In this document: in pieces, positions 12,901 through 24,123 of the stretch
Layout: each line of letters opens with the position of its first letter
Position numbering within the stretch: position 1 is the first letter of the stretch
Assembly: GCA_903813345.2 (NCBI GenBank)
Contig: CAIIXF020000006.1
Coordinates: 9,166,989 to 9,226,988 of the forward strand
Length of the DNA stretch: 60,000 nt
Reading direction: 5' to 3'
From: Owenia fusiformis
Lineage: Eukaryota > Annelida > Polychaeta > Sabellida > Oweniidae
The notes under the pieces: generated by a model
Database searches by the model: none
What the model saw: only the letters and a program-made list of their open reading frames with translations
Told to the model about the DNA's origin: nothing
Position numbers and translations under genes: made by a program

Positions 12901-15900
12901 GTGCTTTGTAGATATCAATGCAATCGCTGCAGTTTTTGGGATATTTCCCGAGGCACTGTCAGGTTCCACGAACGTCGACATGAAAAGCAAGGAATTAAGC
13001 AATACTCATGTGAAGTCTGTGGGAAGAAATTTACCTGTTTCTATTCTAAGGAAATTCATTACAGAACATACCATGAAGGTAATCAGCAGTGCTTATTAAA
13101 CAGTAAAACACAGGCATGACAGAGGGGCTTGTTTAATCTGCCGCCCCTACCTAGGTGGATTTCCACCTACCCACCAACCATGCAGGGTGTGATTTTAATT
13201 TCGGCGAGAATCTATTTCAAGTTTATCATAATCCAATAGTAGGTTGTTCATTTGTATTTCAGAAGTACAGTGCGTGATGTAGGGGAGACCAGGGCAAAAC
13301 AGAACACCTTTTCAACGAGAAATAACTCTGGTAAACAGTGGTGATGTCAACGTGTGTAGCCTGTCAGTCGCCACGTGTCCACCTGTCTTATCTGTCCAAT
13401 TAAAAAAAGTTTTAATTTATTTTTCTTTCTGTGTGTTCTCGTGATATAAAGGCAATTTACATTAGTTATTGAAAGTGTTAAGATTAAGTGGGTCTAAAAG
13501 TTAAACAGTTGGTCAGATTGTGTTTCTAGCATCTGCAATTTCCCTAGATGGTGTACGATGTAGCGACCTTTGATGAGATACATCAATGACAGATGCTGCC
13601 ATTTTTACTAAAGCTCAAGTAAAATGGAATCTTGCTTTATGGTGCCCTGGTCTATACTTTAAGATGATTTATTGAAATTGGCGCCAAATCATCTCTACAG
13701 GCAGACAGGTCATTGCCAGGATAATTTACCAAAAGAAAATCGAGCGTCCCATTTTACCCTGGTCTCCCCTATTGTTTATATTTTCATATTATTGGAAGAT
13801 TGAACCGAATTTATACAATGATTTTTTATTGTATCTTTCAAAGTGAACAGACTACTCGATCAACATATATGGTTAGTTAAAACTAATTGCATGATTTCCC
13901 TTACAAAAAAATGGCAACACAATTTGGTCTTACGCTAGACTATTAATCCTTGTTCTTAGCTTATCCATGTGAAAATATGTATCAGAGAGACCAACGTGCA
14001 GCCTACTATTGGATGTTGCCTTTGTGTTGCCCTTGTCTACTTTATGATGACTTATTGAAATTGGTGCCAAATCATAGGGATATAGGGAACGCCTCCGCCC
14101 GTCTGTCTGTCCGGGCGATAACTCAAATACCGTTTGCCCGATTTTGTTCATATTTTGTACACGTGTGCCCTATGGGAGTACAAGCTCTGCTCGATTTTCA
14201 AAATGGCTGCTTGTTAAAGAATGGCAGCCATTTTAGTGCCGCTTTCACAGTTATTTAGGCACTGTATATGAAACTGTAATAGCAATATGTTTTAAATGTA
14301 AAAAAGTTATGTAGGACATTAATTAAGCTAGAAATGTAAATATATAAGAAATACATGGCAGCCATCTTGAAAAATGGCTGCCTGTACATGTCATTTTACG
14401 ATTTTTGCTGTAACTTGAAAAGTAGTGGAGCGATTTTGATATGTGAAAACTCATAAGCATAGCACACCGTCTTATGACATTTTGGGTAGTAGGCGGCCAT
14501 TATAAAAAATGGCCACCATTTACATGTACGTGTGTGTGATTTTTTGAAATTTTTTTATATGTGCCTTCTTAAAGCATATTACTTTTTCTAATGACAACTT
14601 GGCTAGTGAGCAACCATTTTGAAAATGGTGACCTTTCTTTTGTGCCAGCCATTGCTGTTGGATGGGATTTGCTACCTTTTGGCGTTGGTGGTGTCTAATA
14701 TTGGAAAACAAACCAAAGTTGATACCATGATTTTTTATTGTGTCTTTCGAAGTGAACAGACAACTCAATCAACATATGGTCAACTAAGTTCCTGATTTTC
14801 CCTAACAAAAAAATGGCAATACAACTTGGTCTTTCGCTAGACATAATCCTTGGTCTTCACAGTCTATATGCAGTTATGGGGCAAGCCCAAATCATTAGTC
14901 TACCTATCTTCTCTGATCTTAGCTTATCCATTTGAAAATATATCGGAGAGACCAACATGCAGCCTACTATTGCAGTATTGGATAAACCATTGTTAACTCA
15001 TTGTTAACATGGATATAATTATTGTGAGAAAAATTGAAAAATCAGACCCTAATGGTATGGTAGGTAGGTGGAAATCCACCGAGGTGGGGGCGGCAGATTA
15101 AACAAACCCATGACAGAGTGCTCTCCGAAACACACCTTGTCATTTAGTTACAGCCATTTTGTTTTCTGGCATCAATTTATGAAGTTTTTGACTAATCTTT
15201 TCATCGCCATACAATACATGTACATGTTGGAGGACACCAAGTTCTCTGATTAACTCCTTGAAGACTACCTCATTGAAATCGGTAGAATACTGCTGATGGA
15301 CTTGGAAAAGTTTTGAGAGTTACTTTGGACAAAGGCATGTTATACACATAGAATGAAAATCCTAAGTAGGCCTGATACTGAACAAAATGACATAAAGCAT
15401 TTGAAATCTTGTCATCGCCATATCAGGAAAACCGCTCATCAGATTATCTCCAAATTCGCACACATCATAGAAGATATCAAGTTCTAGAGCCGGCCATTTT
15501 GAAGTTTTTTGATAAATCTTGTCATCGCCATTTTAGGAAAACTGCTCATCAGATTTTTTCCAAGTTCGCACACATGATAGAGGATATCAAGTTCGGTTGG
15601 AAGAAAAGGATGACACCACAAAAGGATGACACTAGTAGAAAAGGATGTCACTTGTAAATTGTTGAGAAAAACATGACAATGCATGATTTTTATATTATAG
15701 ATTACACCATAAAAGGATGACACTTGTAAATTGTTGAGAAATACATGACAATGCATGATTTTTATATTTCATAATCCCTTTGGACCAAATACTTTGCTAA
15801 ATATAAGAAATTAGCTTTCACTTATGCAAATGATGAAAATGAGAATAAAGCAAGAGGAAGCATTATAGGAGCTAAGATACATTAGGGGTTGAGTTGAAAA

Positions 15901-18900
15901 AGACTATCATCATTGTACAGTTATTATTATGAATGCATATTGTAATTTGAGAAATTCAATGATCTGCCATGGTAGTTAATGCAAAAAATAGCTACAAGTC
16001 TATGAATCCCAAACTGTCATAATCAAAAGCCATTTTGAAATTGAGCAGATGTCCTTTGTCCTCAGCATCAGTATATAAAATTTGAACCAAATCAGTGAAC
16101 TTGTATTAAGTAATCAAGTATTACATTCTTTTATGAAAAATGGTGGCCATTGTATTAAATAATCAAGGATTACTTTCTTCTATGAAAAAATGGTGGCCCT
16201 TTTAAAATTCAGCTGCCATATTTCTTCTCCAGCGAAGCTCCTGCGTCCCTAGGCCATGTAGGCTTCAGCATATAAAATGTGAATCGAATCTATCCACTAG
16301 TGTTTAAGTTATCAAAGATAATATTTTTATGAAAATGGTGGCCATTTTGAAAATCTCTTCCTGAGAAGAGCCCCATCATCCATCGGCATCAGCATATAAA
16401 ATTGGAACCAAATCAACTATTGTAGTATATGAGTTACAATTATAAAATAATAAAAGTTACAATTTTACAAAAAAATGATGGCCATTTTAAATTGAGCAGC
16501 CATATTGAAATTCCCTTTTGACAGAGGTCCTACACCTATAAGGCATAAGCCTATAAAATTGAATCAAAATCAAAAATGAATCAAATCCATCAACTGGTAT
16601 TTTGTAATCCCTCGGACAAACAAACGAATGGACAAATGGCTTCTCTATATCCATGCAAACTTCATTTGGTAGGATAACAAAATGTGTTTCCCCATAAGAA
16701 GGCCAATGGAGTTTCCAAATATATCTTGTCAGACTTTGTGAATTTGCAGAATTGCCTCCTGTCTCCAATTTCATCATAAGTAGAATGGTCCGAACAGATC
16801 CTCTTTTTGAACTACTGAATCTCATCTAAATAAACCTCTTATATTAGATCTAATGTTTTCTTATTTTGTTTATATATAATTTATTGTTGTTCTTATACTA
16901 AAACCAAGATTAATATGCAGACCTTTCTTGGGACATGCTTTTCATGATGAAAATATTCAAGAACTGATGAATTACTTCAACTTACAAACGATTATGTAAA
17001 TTAAGTCAAGTGTGGCCATTCCCCAAAAATTATGAAGCACTTAGATTGTATGATTAAATAGTTTAAGGTGCCATCACATCCAATATACTACGTAATAGAT
17101 TCATCTTTAGAGTCAACCTTGCAAATAGATAAAATAGATAGTTAAATTGAGAGGAAAATAAATCAAAAAGACAGAATAAAAATAAACTAACGGAACTATT
17201 TCTTTGTGAAATGAACCTGAAATATAATTCATCACTTTTTCTACGTAATATTATTGAATATTTGCTGAAGCTGGTTTAAATTAAACAAATTGCACAAGCA
17301 TGCAGTAACATTTCCCCATATTTACCTTTTAGTATCTACAATGAGACCACCTTTAAGTATGTTCTTCCAAATAATATATGAAAACTGATATTGGATTTGA
17401 ATTTATTTTTCATGAAACACAAACATAGCTGGCTGCTAAGGTCAAATATGATTAAAGAAGAATTAGAATAAAGCATGTTTCAAAACATTTCCATGACAAA
17501 ACTTGATACTTTATGAACAGGCAAGTGGGACAATCCTGGCCAAACTTGATATAAGATGTAAACAAACACATCATAACAAAGAGTGTGCAAAGTTCAATCA
17601 AGTGTCATCCTTTTGTAGTGTCATCCGTTTATAGTGTCATCCTTTTCTTCCAACCGTATCAAGTTCGAGAGCTAATTAACATTTGGAGAGCCATCTTGTT
17701 TTCTTGTGGCCATTTTGAAGATTTTTCAATAAATCTTGTCATCTCCATTGTAGATAAACCGCTCATCAGATTTTCTGCAAATTCGCACACATGATAAAGG
17801 ATACCAAGTTTTAGAGCTGATAACTTTTGGGGGCCATCTTGTTTATCAGGTGGCCATATTAAAGGTTTTTTGATGGTGTGATCTCATTCATGTCATGTGC
17901 CCTGTTCAACAAATCTGTTCACCATAACTCCAAGAAAATGGCTTGTCTGATATTATCACTACACATTTCAGAGGATATACCAAGTTTTAGTGCTGTTGGT
18001 AACATTGTAGAGGTTGTTTGATGAATCTCCTATTTCAGGAATTTCCATTTCCTTCATATTAGTACACATGAAAGAGGGTACCATTACAGTTCTTCAACTT
18101 TTGAGCAGATATTTGGTGATGTTATTTTGTCAATGTCCTGTTCATTGTCTGATTTAGTGTTAATACTATTAATTTTATTTCCTAGGGAAGGGTTACAAAT
18201 GTGAACATTGTGATAAACTGCTACCAAGGAAAAGTAGTCTAATTCAACATACTAGAGTCATGCACACACATAAGGTATGTTAATACATAGTCAATTTTCA
18301 TACATTGTTTTCTTCACATAAAAGCAATTTTAAAGAGCCAAACAATGCTTTTTAAAAAGTTCAAACGTCAGTGTCACTACAGGATACACTTTATACCAGT
18401 TTGTCTGGTTTCTGCTTCTCTACATCAAAGATATTGTATATAGTTCTACAGATAATATCAACGTATTATATAATATTATTATTTTTTAATACATTGACAC
18501 AACACCTATTTTATTTATACATGCACTAGTGTTTACGAATATAAAAACATCAGTTGGATTTTAAAATTTTATATATTGTTTCTATGTTTCCCTTCTTACT
18601 ATATTTGCCCTGCCCCTTTGAAGATCATGGCCAAGGCACTGTGAGTTCTGTATAATTGTCCTCATGCATTTCCTTCATTTCTTTCAGAACATCAAAAATT
18701 ACCAATGCCATCTATGTGAATACTGCTCCAATATTAAGGGAATGGACAAAGATAAAGAATACCCGCTCCATTTGCAACTTAACTGTACCCTGTATAATTA
18801 TGTCCCCACCACATAGTGTGGGGCCATATTGTCGGCCTAGGCGCGTCCGTCCGTCCGTCTGTCTGTCCGTCTGTCTGTCCGTCTGTCTGTCCGTCTGTCC

Positions 18901-20663
18901 GTACGTCCGGCAGTTTTCTCCAAAACAGCTACAGATATCACCTTCAAATTTTCAGGGATAACTTATGAGTGCATACAGATGTGGATGAAAAAAATTTAAC
19001 TCGATACCTACTTCCTGTCGGCCATTTTGAAGTCAAATGCTAAAATCCTTGTCTGCAAACTTTAAGAAAAACGGCTTCACAGTTGCTTTTAAAACTTTAA
19101 TATCTTGTTCAGCTCACTTCATTCTACATCTGATTAGGTTTTGGACCTGTTAGCTCAGTCATGTCAGCCATTTTGAATGTTTTAAGAAAAGTTAGCGCGC
19201 GATAATACTTTGTATCATATTGAATGGTGTTTTTCAGTTTTCATACTTTAACTATTTAGTAGCTTTATAAATAATTTCAGGTGTACTTTGTTGTAATAGC
19301 CTATGTTATTGTTAACAGTAGTTATATGTGATAATTTTGTAAGAAGAAATCAGCAAAAACTCATCATCACTTTTTTATTGTCGGCCATTTTGGATTTTTC
19401 TGTCCTAAAATCTTGTCTGTAAAGTCTTGTCTACGCATTTCCAGGTGAACCGTTTGGTAGATCAATTTCTAATTTTCAGGGATGATTCTTAGTATGAAAA
19501 TCTAGATCTGATTAGTTTTTGGGCATTCTGGGTAAATGTCAAGGCAGCCATTTTGGATTTTTCCGTCCTAAAATCTTGTCTGTAAAGTCTTGTCTACGCG
19601 TTTTCAGGTGAACCATTTGGTGGATCAATTTCAAATTTTTAGGGATGATTCTTAGTATGACAATCTAGATCTGATTAGTTTCTTGGCATTCTGGGTAAAT
19701 GTCAAGGCAGCCATTTTGGATTTTCCGTCCTAAAATCTTGCCTGTAAAGTCTTGTCTATGTGTTTTCAGGTGAACTGTTTGGTAGATCAATTTCTAATTT
19801 TCAGGGATGATTCCTTGTATTAAAATCTAGAACTGATTAGTTTTTTTTCATTCTGGATAAATGTCAAGGCAGCCATTTTGGATTTTCCGTCCTAAAATCT
19901 TGTCTGTAAAGTCTTGTCTACGAGTTTTCAGGTGAACCGTTTGGTAGATCAATTTCAAATTTTCAGGGATGATTCTTAGTATGAAAATCTAGAACTGATT
20001 AGTTTTTTGGCATTCTGGGAAAATGTCAAGACAGCCATTTTGGATTTTTCCGTCCTAAAATCTTGTCTGTAGAGTCTTGTTTACGCATTTTTTTGTTTAC
20101 TGTTGACGGATCAATTTCAAATTTTCAGGGTTGGTTCGTAGTATGAAAATCTAGAGCTGACTAATTTTCTGGCATTCTGGGTAAATTTTAAGGTGGCCAT
20201 TTTGCATTTTCCGTCCCAAATTGTAACGATAAAGTCTTGACTACTCATTATCAGGATATCCATTTGACAGGATCACCCATTGGTGGGGACATATTGTACA
20301 CGTTTGTGTTCTTGTTTTTAAATGTCGTCTCGTGGTAGTGCTCCATTTGCAACTTAACTATACCCTGTATCATTTTTAAATGTGGTCACGTGGTAGGGTA
20401 GTGTAATAATTGTCATCATGGTTTTCTTTCATTTCTTTCAGAACATCAAAAGATACCAATGCCATCTTTGTGAGCACTGCTGCAAAATTAAGGGAAACTT
20501 ACGCCTTCATCTTAGAAATAAACATAAGCTTACAGTGGCCACGCATAGCAAAGGTTCAAGTGTGAGTAGTGAACAACTAAAGGATGCAGTTATAATAACC
20601 AAGGAAGGTAGTGTCGTACCATATGTTCCTGAACTTTCAGAAGACCTACATGGCCAGAGCTAA
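817..20663 (+). CDS. C2H2 zinc-finger gene, copy A (3' part; spliced)
   Basis: Predicted join: 817-951, 10624-10752, 12507-12679, 12912-13078, 18186-18274, 20442-20663, all bounded by AG acceptors and GT donors. Intron phases are 0, 0, 2, 1, 0, identical to copy B. The in-window product is about 304 residues and carries eight zinc fingers, the first of which is completed from an upstream exon. One finger has Cys in place of the first His (exon 10624-10752); the others are C-x2-C or C-x4-C, x12, H-x3/4-H. It is probably a nuclear DNA-binding regulator, but no target can be inferred. The BTB exon of copy B has no counterpart before 817, so the 5' end is either off-window or lost. Introns are swollen by insertions (9.7 kb between the first two exons against 1.65 kb in copy B). 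The frame is open in every exon, so it may be functional. Confidence 0.8.
1438..4703. mobile_element. 3.3 kb G-run TIR element with TCTCAT target duplication
   Basis: Begins with seven or more Gs, then TGTATAGGGGGTCTTGG. It ends with the complement, CCCTATACACCCCCCCCC. Both sides are flanked by TCTCAT (1432-1437 and 4704-4709), a 6-bp target duplication. Each end carries short repeats of the type ATACCATATACAATATTT. A second copy begins at 57504. No long reading frame is present, so it is non-autonomous as seen. A TTAA element is inserted at 1678-2518. Confidence 0.75.
1678..2518. mobile_element. TTAA-flanked foldback element (841 bp with flanks)
   Basis: Long inverted arms begin TTAAGGACCTCATAGG and end CCTATGAGGTCCTTAA. 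Arm similarity runs roughly 240 bp, from 1678-1920 against 2275-2518. TTAA stands at both ends, the target duplication of piggyBac-type and related TTAA-specific elements. It has no transposase. The two open frames on opposite strands with nearly the same residues are simply the two arms. It lies inside the G-run element; the related copy at 57504 onward lacks it at the matching place (near 57745). Confidence 0.75.
6524..7119. other. Intron remnant with a repeat shared in inverse with copy B
   Basis: About 6526-6560 resembles copy B intron sequence at 40010-40050 and marks the empty site of that insertion. About 6900-7055 matches the reverse complement of about 41565-41735 in copy B, in a different intron. 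It is a dispersed repeat with no visible termini. No coding signal seen. Confidence 0.5.
7120..8335 (+). repeat. Tandem repeat block, about eight irregular copies (110-210 bp)
   Basis: Begins CACCCTAAGGTGCTATATTG and a GGGCGGACGGGCGGGCG tract. It continues with repeated modules holding GGCCATTTTGGATTTT, TCCTAAAATCTTGTCTG, CTACAGGTTTCCAGCC and CAGGGATGTTTCTACC. The CAGGTTTCC motif recurs near 7200, 7363, 7486, 7618, 7767, 7947, 8157 and 8270. The module is clearly related to the 162-bp units at 19380-20240, so both blocks are tandem cores of one mobile family. Confidence 0.8.
8336..10560. other. Intronic AT-rich sequence without a recognisable gene
   Basis: Contains short dispersed motifs: GCGTGACA variants at 8365-8600, repeated AACTTATTACCAACTAAT-like words at 8680-8720, and a repeated TGTTGATAAACTATAAA pair near 9370-9415. 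I see no splice-bounded coding exon. Confidence 0.4.
10624..10752 (+). CDS. Copy A exon: CCCH-variant finger and start of next finger
   Basis: Acceptor TTTCAG at 10623, donor AAAAA/GTATGT; 43 codons, phase 0. ECGQRYFSKT continues the finger begun by QCE. Its third ligand is Cys instead of His (EDCLEAH). The next finger begins PCRMPSC (C-x4-C) and is completed in the following exon. Same length as copy B 41115-41243. Confidence 0.85.
10887..11900 (+). mobile_element. CACGGGG-type element, right end lost; 15-bp array at 10898-11002
   Basis: Begins CACGGGGTCAA, followed by exactly seven 15-bp units of the form CCCAGTTGTCCGAAA (105 bp). Further in, near 11610-11670, it shares AAGTGATTAAGTTTGGAATG and a CGATTTGATAAGAGACAGAG block with the elements at 25009 and 48212. 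No inverted array is found on the right, so the true 3' limit is uncertain. Reading frames across the array are repeat artefacts. Confidence 0.6.
12230..12410. repeat. Short repeats of ATGGGTAAC type
   Basis: Five or more copies of a core like TATGGGTAACA, in both orientations, lie in the intron just upstream of exon 12507-12679. No other function is visible. Confidence 0.5.
12507..12679 (+). CDS. Copy A exon: end of C-x4-C finger plus one full C2H2 finger
   Basis: Acceptor ATTGTAG, donor CACAG/GTTTGG; 173 nt, ending in phase 2. WHYKKTH supplies the two His of the finger begun upstream. A full finger follows: ICQACGKDF with HESKVH. Same length and phase as copy B 41889-42061. Confidence 0.85.
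12912..13078 (+). CDS. Copy A exon: two C2H2 fingers
   Basis: Acceptor TTTGTAG, donor GAAG/GTAATC; 167 nt, phase 2 in and phase 1 out. Fingers are YQCNRCSFWD..HERRH and YSCEVCGKKF..HYRTYH, both C-x2-C-x12-H-x3/4-H. Nearly identical to copy B 42346-42512. Confidence 0.9.
13280..13771. mobile_element. TA-flanked TIR element (GGGGAGACCAGGG ends)
   Basis: The left end is TAGGGGAGACCAGGGCAAAA and the right end is TTTTACCCTGGTCTCCCCTA. The perfect core GGGGAGACCAGGG is bounded by TA, as in Tc1/mariner-type insertions. Length about 492 bp. There is no transposase. In copy B the same right end occurs three times (42821-42840, 42929-42948, 43273-43292), so this locus has been rearranged there. Confidence 0.6.
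14078..14698 (+). mobile_element. Helitron-like repeat, same insertion as copy B 43311-43576
   Basis: Starts GGATATAGGGAACGCC, contains CCATTTTG/AAAATGGC blocks, and ends TGGTGTCTAA followed by T. The right flank ATTGGAAAACAAACC matches the flank of the copy B element (CATTGGAATACAAACC), so this insertion predates the segmental duplication. The copy B version is shortened inside. Confidence 0.5.
15594..17656. mobile_element. 2.1 kb TIR element with 9-bp target duplication (Mutator-like?)
   Basis: Ends are CGGTTGGAAGAAAAGGATGA and its complement, ending TCATCCTTTTCTTCCAACCG. Flanks are TATCAAGTT at 15585-15593 and 17657-17665, a 9-bp duplication. The motif AAAGGATGACAC recurs just inside both ends. 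Copy B (near 44410-44425) lacks the element. A 74-bp direct duplication lies at about 15645-15768, and repeated AATGGTGGCCATTTT modules lie at 16130-16500. A 112-codon minus-strand frame (16487-16825) resembles no family I know. Length and TSD fit Mutator-like elements, but no transposase is seen. Confidence 0.75.
18186..18274 (+). CDS. Copy A exon: one C2H2 finger
   Basis: Acceptor TTTCCTAG, donor AAG/GTATGT; 89 nt, phase 1 in and phase 0 out. Encodes GYKCEHCDKLLPRKSSLIQH followed by TRVMH (C-x2-C-x12-H-x4-H). Copy B 45255-45343 differs by two residues. Confidence 0.9.
18688..18816 (+). pseudogene. Copy A degenerate duplicate of the terminal finger exon
   Basis: The acceptor TTTCAG at 18687 and the first residues NIKNYQCHLCEYC match the true last exon at 20442. 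The His pair is lost: the frame reads NIKGMDKDKEY where the normal exon has NIKGNLRLH-like spacing. It runs to TAG at about 18816, inside an inserted element. The exons before and after are phase 0, so skipping it keeps frame. It is either decayed or an alternative 3' end. Confidence 0.65.
18796..20314 (+). mobile_element. 1.5 kb inserted element with about six 162-bp tandem repeats
   Basis: Copy B runs uninterrupted at this point (TGTATCATTTTTAAATG, about 45830-45846), which defines the insert limits to within a few bases. The left part holds TATGTCCCCACCACATAG and a TCCGTCTGTCTG tract (18845-18905). The right part ends ACCCATTGGTGGGGACATA and then GTACACGTTTGTG. Tandem units are marked by GTCTTGTCTACG near 19424, 19587, 19749, 19911, 20074 and 20234. 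A related 3' fragment sits at about 40846-40985. No coding sequence. Resembles Helitron-type or pearl-like elements with a tandem core; class unproven. Confidence 0.7.
20442..20663 (+). CDS. Copy A terminal exon: last C2H2 finger and C-terminal tail
   Basis: Acceptor TTTCAG at 20441; 73 codons plus TAA at 20661-20663. The finger is YQCHLCEHCCKIKGNLRLH with LRNKH, followed by a Ser-rich tail ending EDLHGQS. Copy B (45963-46184) differs by only a few residues, including S/N in KEGSV/KEGNV and H/Q near the end. Confidence 0.9.
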   Translation, partial: NIKRYQCHLCEHCCKIKGNLRLHLRNKHKLTVATHSKGSSVSSEQLKDAVIITKEGSVVPYVPELSEDLHGQS

Positions 20664-20694
20664 ATGCCAATGACTCCTGATGGATAGATTTCTG

Positions 20695-20700
20695 AATAAA
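20695..20700 (+). terminator. Polyadenylation signal AATAAA of copy A
   Basis: AATAAA lies 32 bp after the stop codon. A second one follows near 21015 (GATTAATAAAGTC). Both are conserved in copy B. Confidence 0.55.
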
Positions 20701-21411
20701 GATGTCTAATGGCCCAGTTTCATTGGTATAGAGACCATAGAATTATATGTATTGCAGATTACCCAGTTCATGATGGACAGATAAATTGATGTGTTTTAGT
20801 GAATTCATGTTATTCATACATATTGTGTATATTAGAACTTTTTCAAAGAAGTTTATTTTGCACATGAACATATTACATATGAAAATGAATTATTTAATAA
20901 ATGATACTGTAAGAAGATTCATGACTTAACATATTATGAGGATGAGCATTCCTTGTATCTCCACACCCGCATGTGACATGTCATAGGGTACTATTTATAT
21001 CCTATTACAAGATTAATAAAGTCAGGTCTGGTGCAATCCAAATATATTTTGGGCAAATTCATTTCATTTTAAATTGTTATTGTGACCAAATGTTTTTTGC
21101 CATTTAAGTCTTTTAATCAACGACCATTATTGGCCATATTGAATGTATTTTGGCAAACTTGAGCATTCATTTATTTCAATCAACTAGACCTGGTCATATT
21201 GAATATATAGAAAAAAACGAAGTGAATGAAAACGGATATGTAAGGTAGTGTATTTGGGGGAAGGCCCTTTCCAAATTCATGATACAAGAGCAGATAATGG
21301 TTGATTAAACCTATACATGTACATGTATGTATGTATGAATATGTGTACCTTATGGTGATTTTGGTTTGATATTCAATGTCTCATCTTTAAATAAATGTGA
21401 CTTCTATGTAT
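20701..21411. other. 3' flank of copy A, conserved with copy B
   Basis: Non-coding. Closely matches 46222-47000 of copy B, which has about 90 extra bases near 46775-46860. Confidence 0.6.
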
Positions 21412-23827
21412 TGTGGCAACCCAGGGTGTTGGGTAGCGTGGTCCTGGGTTACCCAGCTATCAAGTTTTTGGATTTTTAATGGTCTAGCTTGATAATAGAT
21501 TGTAAAATATATGGGAATGGGGGACTTTTTAAACACTGATCTATATCCACATTCACTGTACACAATCATTCAACACAACAGAGAATGTAATGGGAAATTA
21601 TATAAAATGAATATAATTCAACTCTATTTCAAAATATATACATGTGTTTGGTTACACAATTCTACATAGATTTACCGTCAGTTATGCAATAAAACAAAAA
21701 GTAACTTTTCACTCAAATACACTCATGAAATTTATCAGTGTATCACTCAGTTTATCCAGGAAATTCAATGCAAACTATAACGTAACTTGATAATCTTAAT
21801 TCTGCCTGCCAGATTTCCTCACTTGGTAAAATGACCTGACTAATTAGTTCAATACAGGCAAAAGGGGGTGTATTGTCATCATAAAAACAATAAAGGATAA
21901 ATTCTTAGAAAGGTTCTGTACGGGCTAAAATAGCCAGATACGCATCAATACAATGAATACAGGCATGCGTATCTCCTGTTCGGGATAGTGATCATGATCA
22001 AATGTATTTAGAAGGTGTTTACATGTCATACAGATAAAGAGACCACATGGGAGCTGACTTAGACCAGGGCTTTGATTAGTGCAATGAAAATATAAAGGTG
22101 GTCGTTGTGTAGTAAATGGGACAAAAACTTAAGACAGTAATGCAAAACTCCAAATATGATCTTCTCACAGTAATTACAAGGGTACACAAAGATTTAAAAT
22201 ACTGTTAGGCTTTATATTAGAAAATTAATACCAACACTGGCTATGCTCAGTTCCCTGGGACTAATAAGAGTAGCAGCAAATTAATTGCCCTTGCTTACCC
22301 AAAATCAAACCCTGCCCGGGGGATGTTTTGAATAATTAGGTAATGTAGTGAAAAAATACAACAATTGCTAGGTTCCCTAAGAATTTCCAGTTTTAGTATA
22401 ATCAATCTCAAGGAAAGTAAATAAAATATGCCCAGTGAAATGAATTGAGCACTCAAAAGTCGGTTATTGCTGTGAAGCTGTTTGACAACTGAAAAATCGT
22501 CACTAGTCCATGCCTGATGATACTAACCAGGTGCATCACAGACCCCTCGGAGTATCAGCAAATATGATGATTGCCTTAGAAAAACTCCAAACCAACTCGT
22601 CTCGGGAAATGTTCTATATTATTGGTACAGTTAAATATGCAACGCTTGTTCAAATTCTTCAAGACCATGCTGTGGGGGGGGGTTATATCTTACTTCAAGA
22701 GTCACACAGACTAACAGTGTAGCAGCAAATAAATTGCCATAGCTTAATTACGACAAATCAAACCCGACCTTGGGGATATATAGAAGTTGGCAGTTACAAT
22801 ATATATAAAAGTGAAATAAATAGCTGGTAGTTCTCTCAAGTTTTCAGTTCAAAATGTAGATTTTAAGTATGAATATTCTAGTGACTCAAATAATCAACAC
22901 TGGCAAGCAGATATTACCCTCAAATTATATGATAAAGCCAAAAATACCAAGTTGGCGATTGAATCTTAAATATACATGTAGGTCAATCTGTAGATTTCAA
23001 ATGAATCAGAAATGCTTCTCACAAGAATGTACACGTAGCTCACTCAATGCTTATTAAGGTTTAATTAGAAATAAAGTTCTGAAAGTTCAAATCAATCTGT
23101 TATATGAATACGTACAGCCACATTTGAGACAAGGCCGTGACCAGGCAGATTGAAATCAAAGTCGTAATCAAACAAAATGGTCCTGAATATTCTTTTTGAA
23201 CCTGATATAATAACCCTCAACGTGGTTTAAATGAATTTATCCTAATGTAAATGAAGCTAAATGAGTGAGAGAAATCAGAAGATTCACCAACAAGGAAAAA
23301 GTATAAACAGTTTCTCTGTTTTAGAGTAAAAGTAATTCCATTACCTTACCAACCCGTTCACCTAGGTTAGTGTATCTAATAAGATGTTATATATCCAATA
23401 TGTATGTGTATTAAATCCAAAATGCAGAGAGAAAGTTTAATTCCTGTTACTTGCCGGTGATTCAAAGTCTCACTGAAGAACTGATGATTCATGCAAATCT
23501 AGCCAAAATTTTATAGTCTCAAAATAAAATGTAATCGCTTAAACATTAAATATTGCTAAAATAAACAATAACATGACATGCTTTAGATATAAAGTTGACA
23601 TAATGTGCCTAGTGTAAGAAATTCACATATAAACTTTTTTTTTAATGAGACTATCAACAAACATGGCTGAACAAGAAGTAGTGAAATAAGAAAATTCTGA
23701 ACAAACTTCTGAATTACGAAATATTTAGCTAAATAGTTGATAAATAAAGGTAAGAGCAATTTAAACATAGTGATTATCCTCCAGAATAATCACATAACAT
23801 TGTACTAAGTATGGGAGGATCATCACA
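21412..23827. mobile_element. 2.4 kb insertion, TGTGG..CACA ends, GTAT target duplication
   Basis: Copy B reads CTATGTATTTATGGC without interruption (about 47003-47017). In copy A the GTAT is duplicated (21408-21411 and 23828-23831) around an insert starting TGTGGCAACCC and ending ATCATCACA. TG..CA ends and a 4-bp duplication fit an LTR-type insertion such as a large solo LTR. Internally a 60-bp motif (AGCAGCAAAT..AATTGCC) occurs at about 22270 and 22722. No reverse transcriptase or long frame is seen. Confidence 0.65.
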
Positions 23828-24123
23828 GTATTTATGGCAAATGTTACTGTGTAGTGGTGCAATATACTGTATCCGTAGTAGAACAATAAAAAAAGTGTTT
23901 CAGGTTTCCAATTCATAAATACTCTGTGGACTCATTATTATTATATCAGGTGTATAAGCCTCTATTACCATGTAGCGATAGATATTTGTGAAATATAAAT
24001 ACATAGAAGTCAACACATATTTAGAAGATGGGACATTGAATATCAATTGAGGACAATCTGCCCCTGGTATTTGACAAATAACACCACAACCATGTATTTC
24101 ATTTCATTATAATTACAATTATC

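Noticed and set aside
22510-23057. Two short ATG frames inside the 2.4 kb insertion
   Set aside because: Short, unrelated to any family I recognise, and inside repeated AT-rich sequence.
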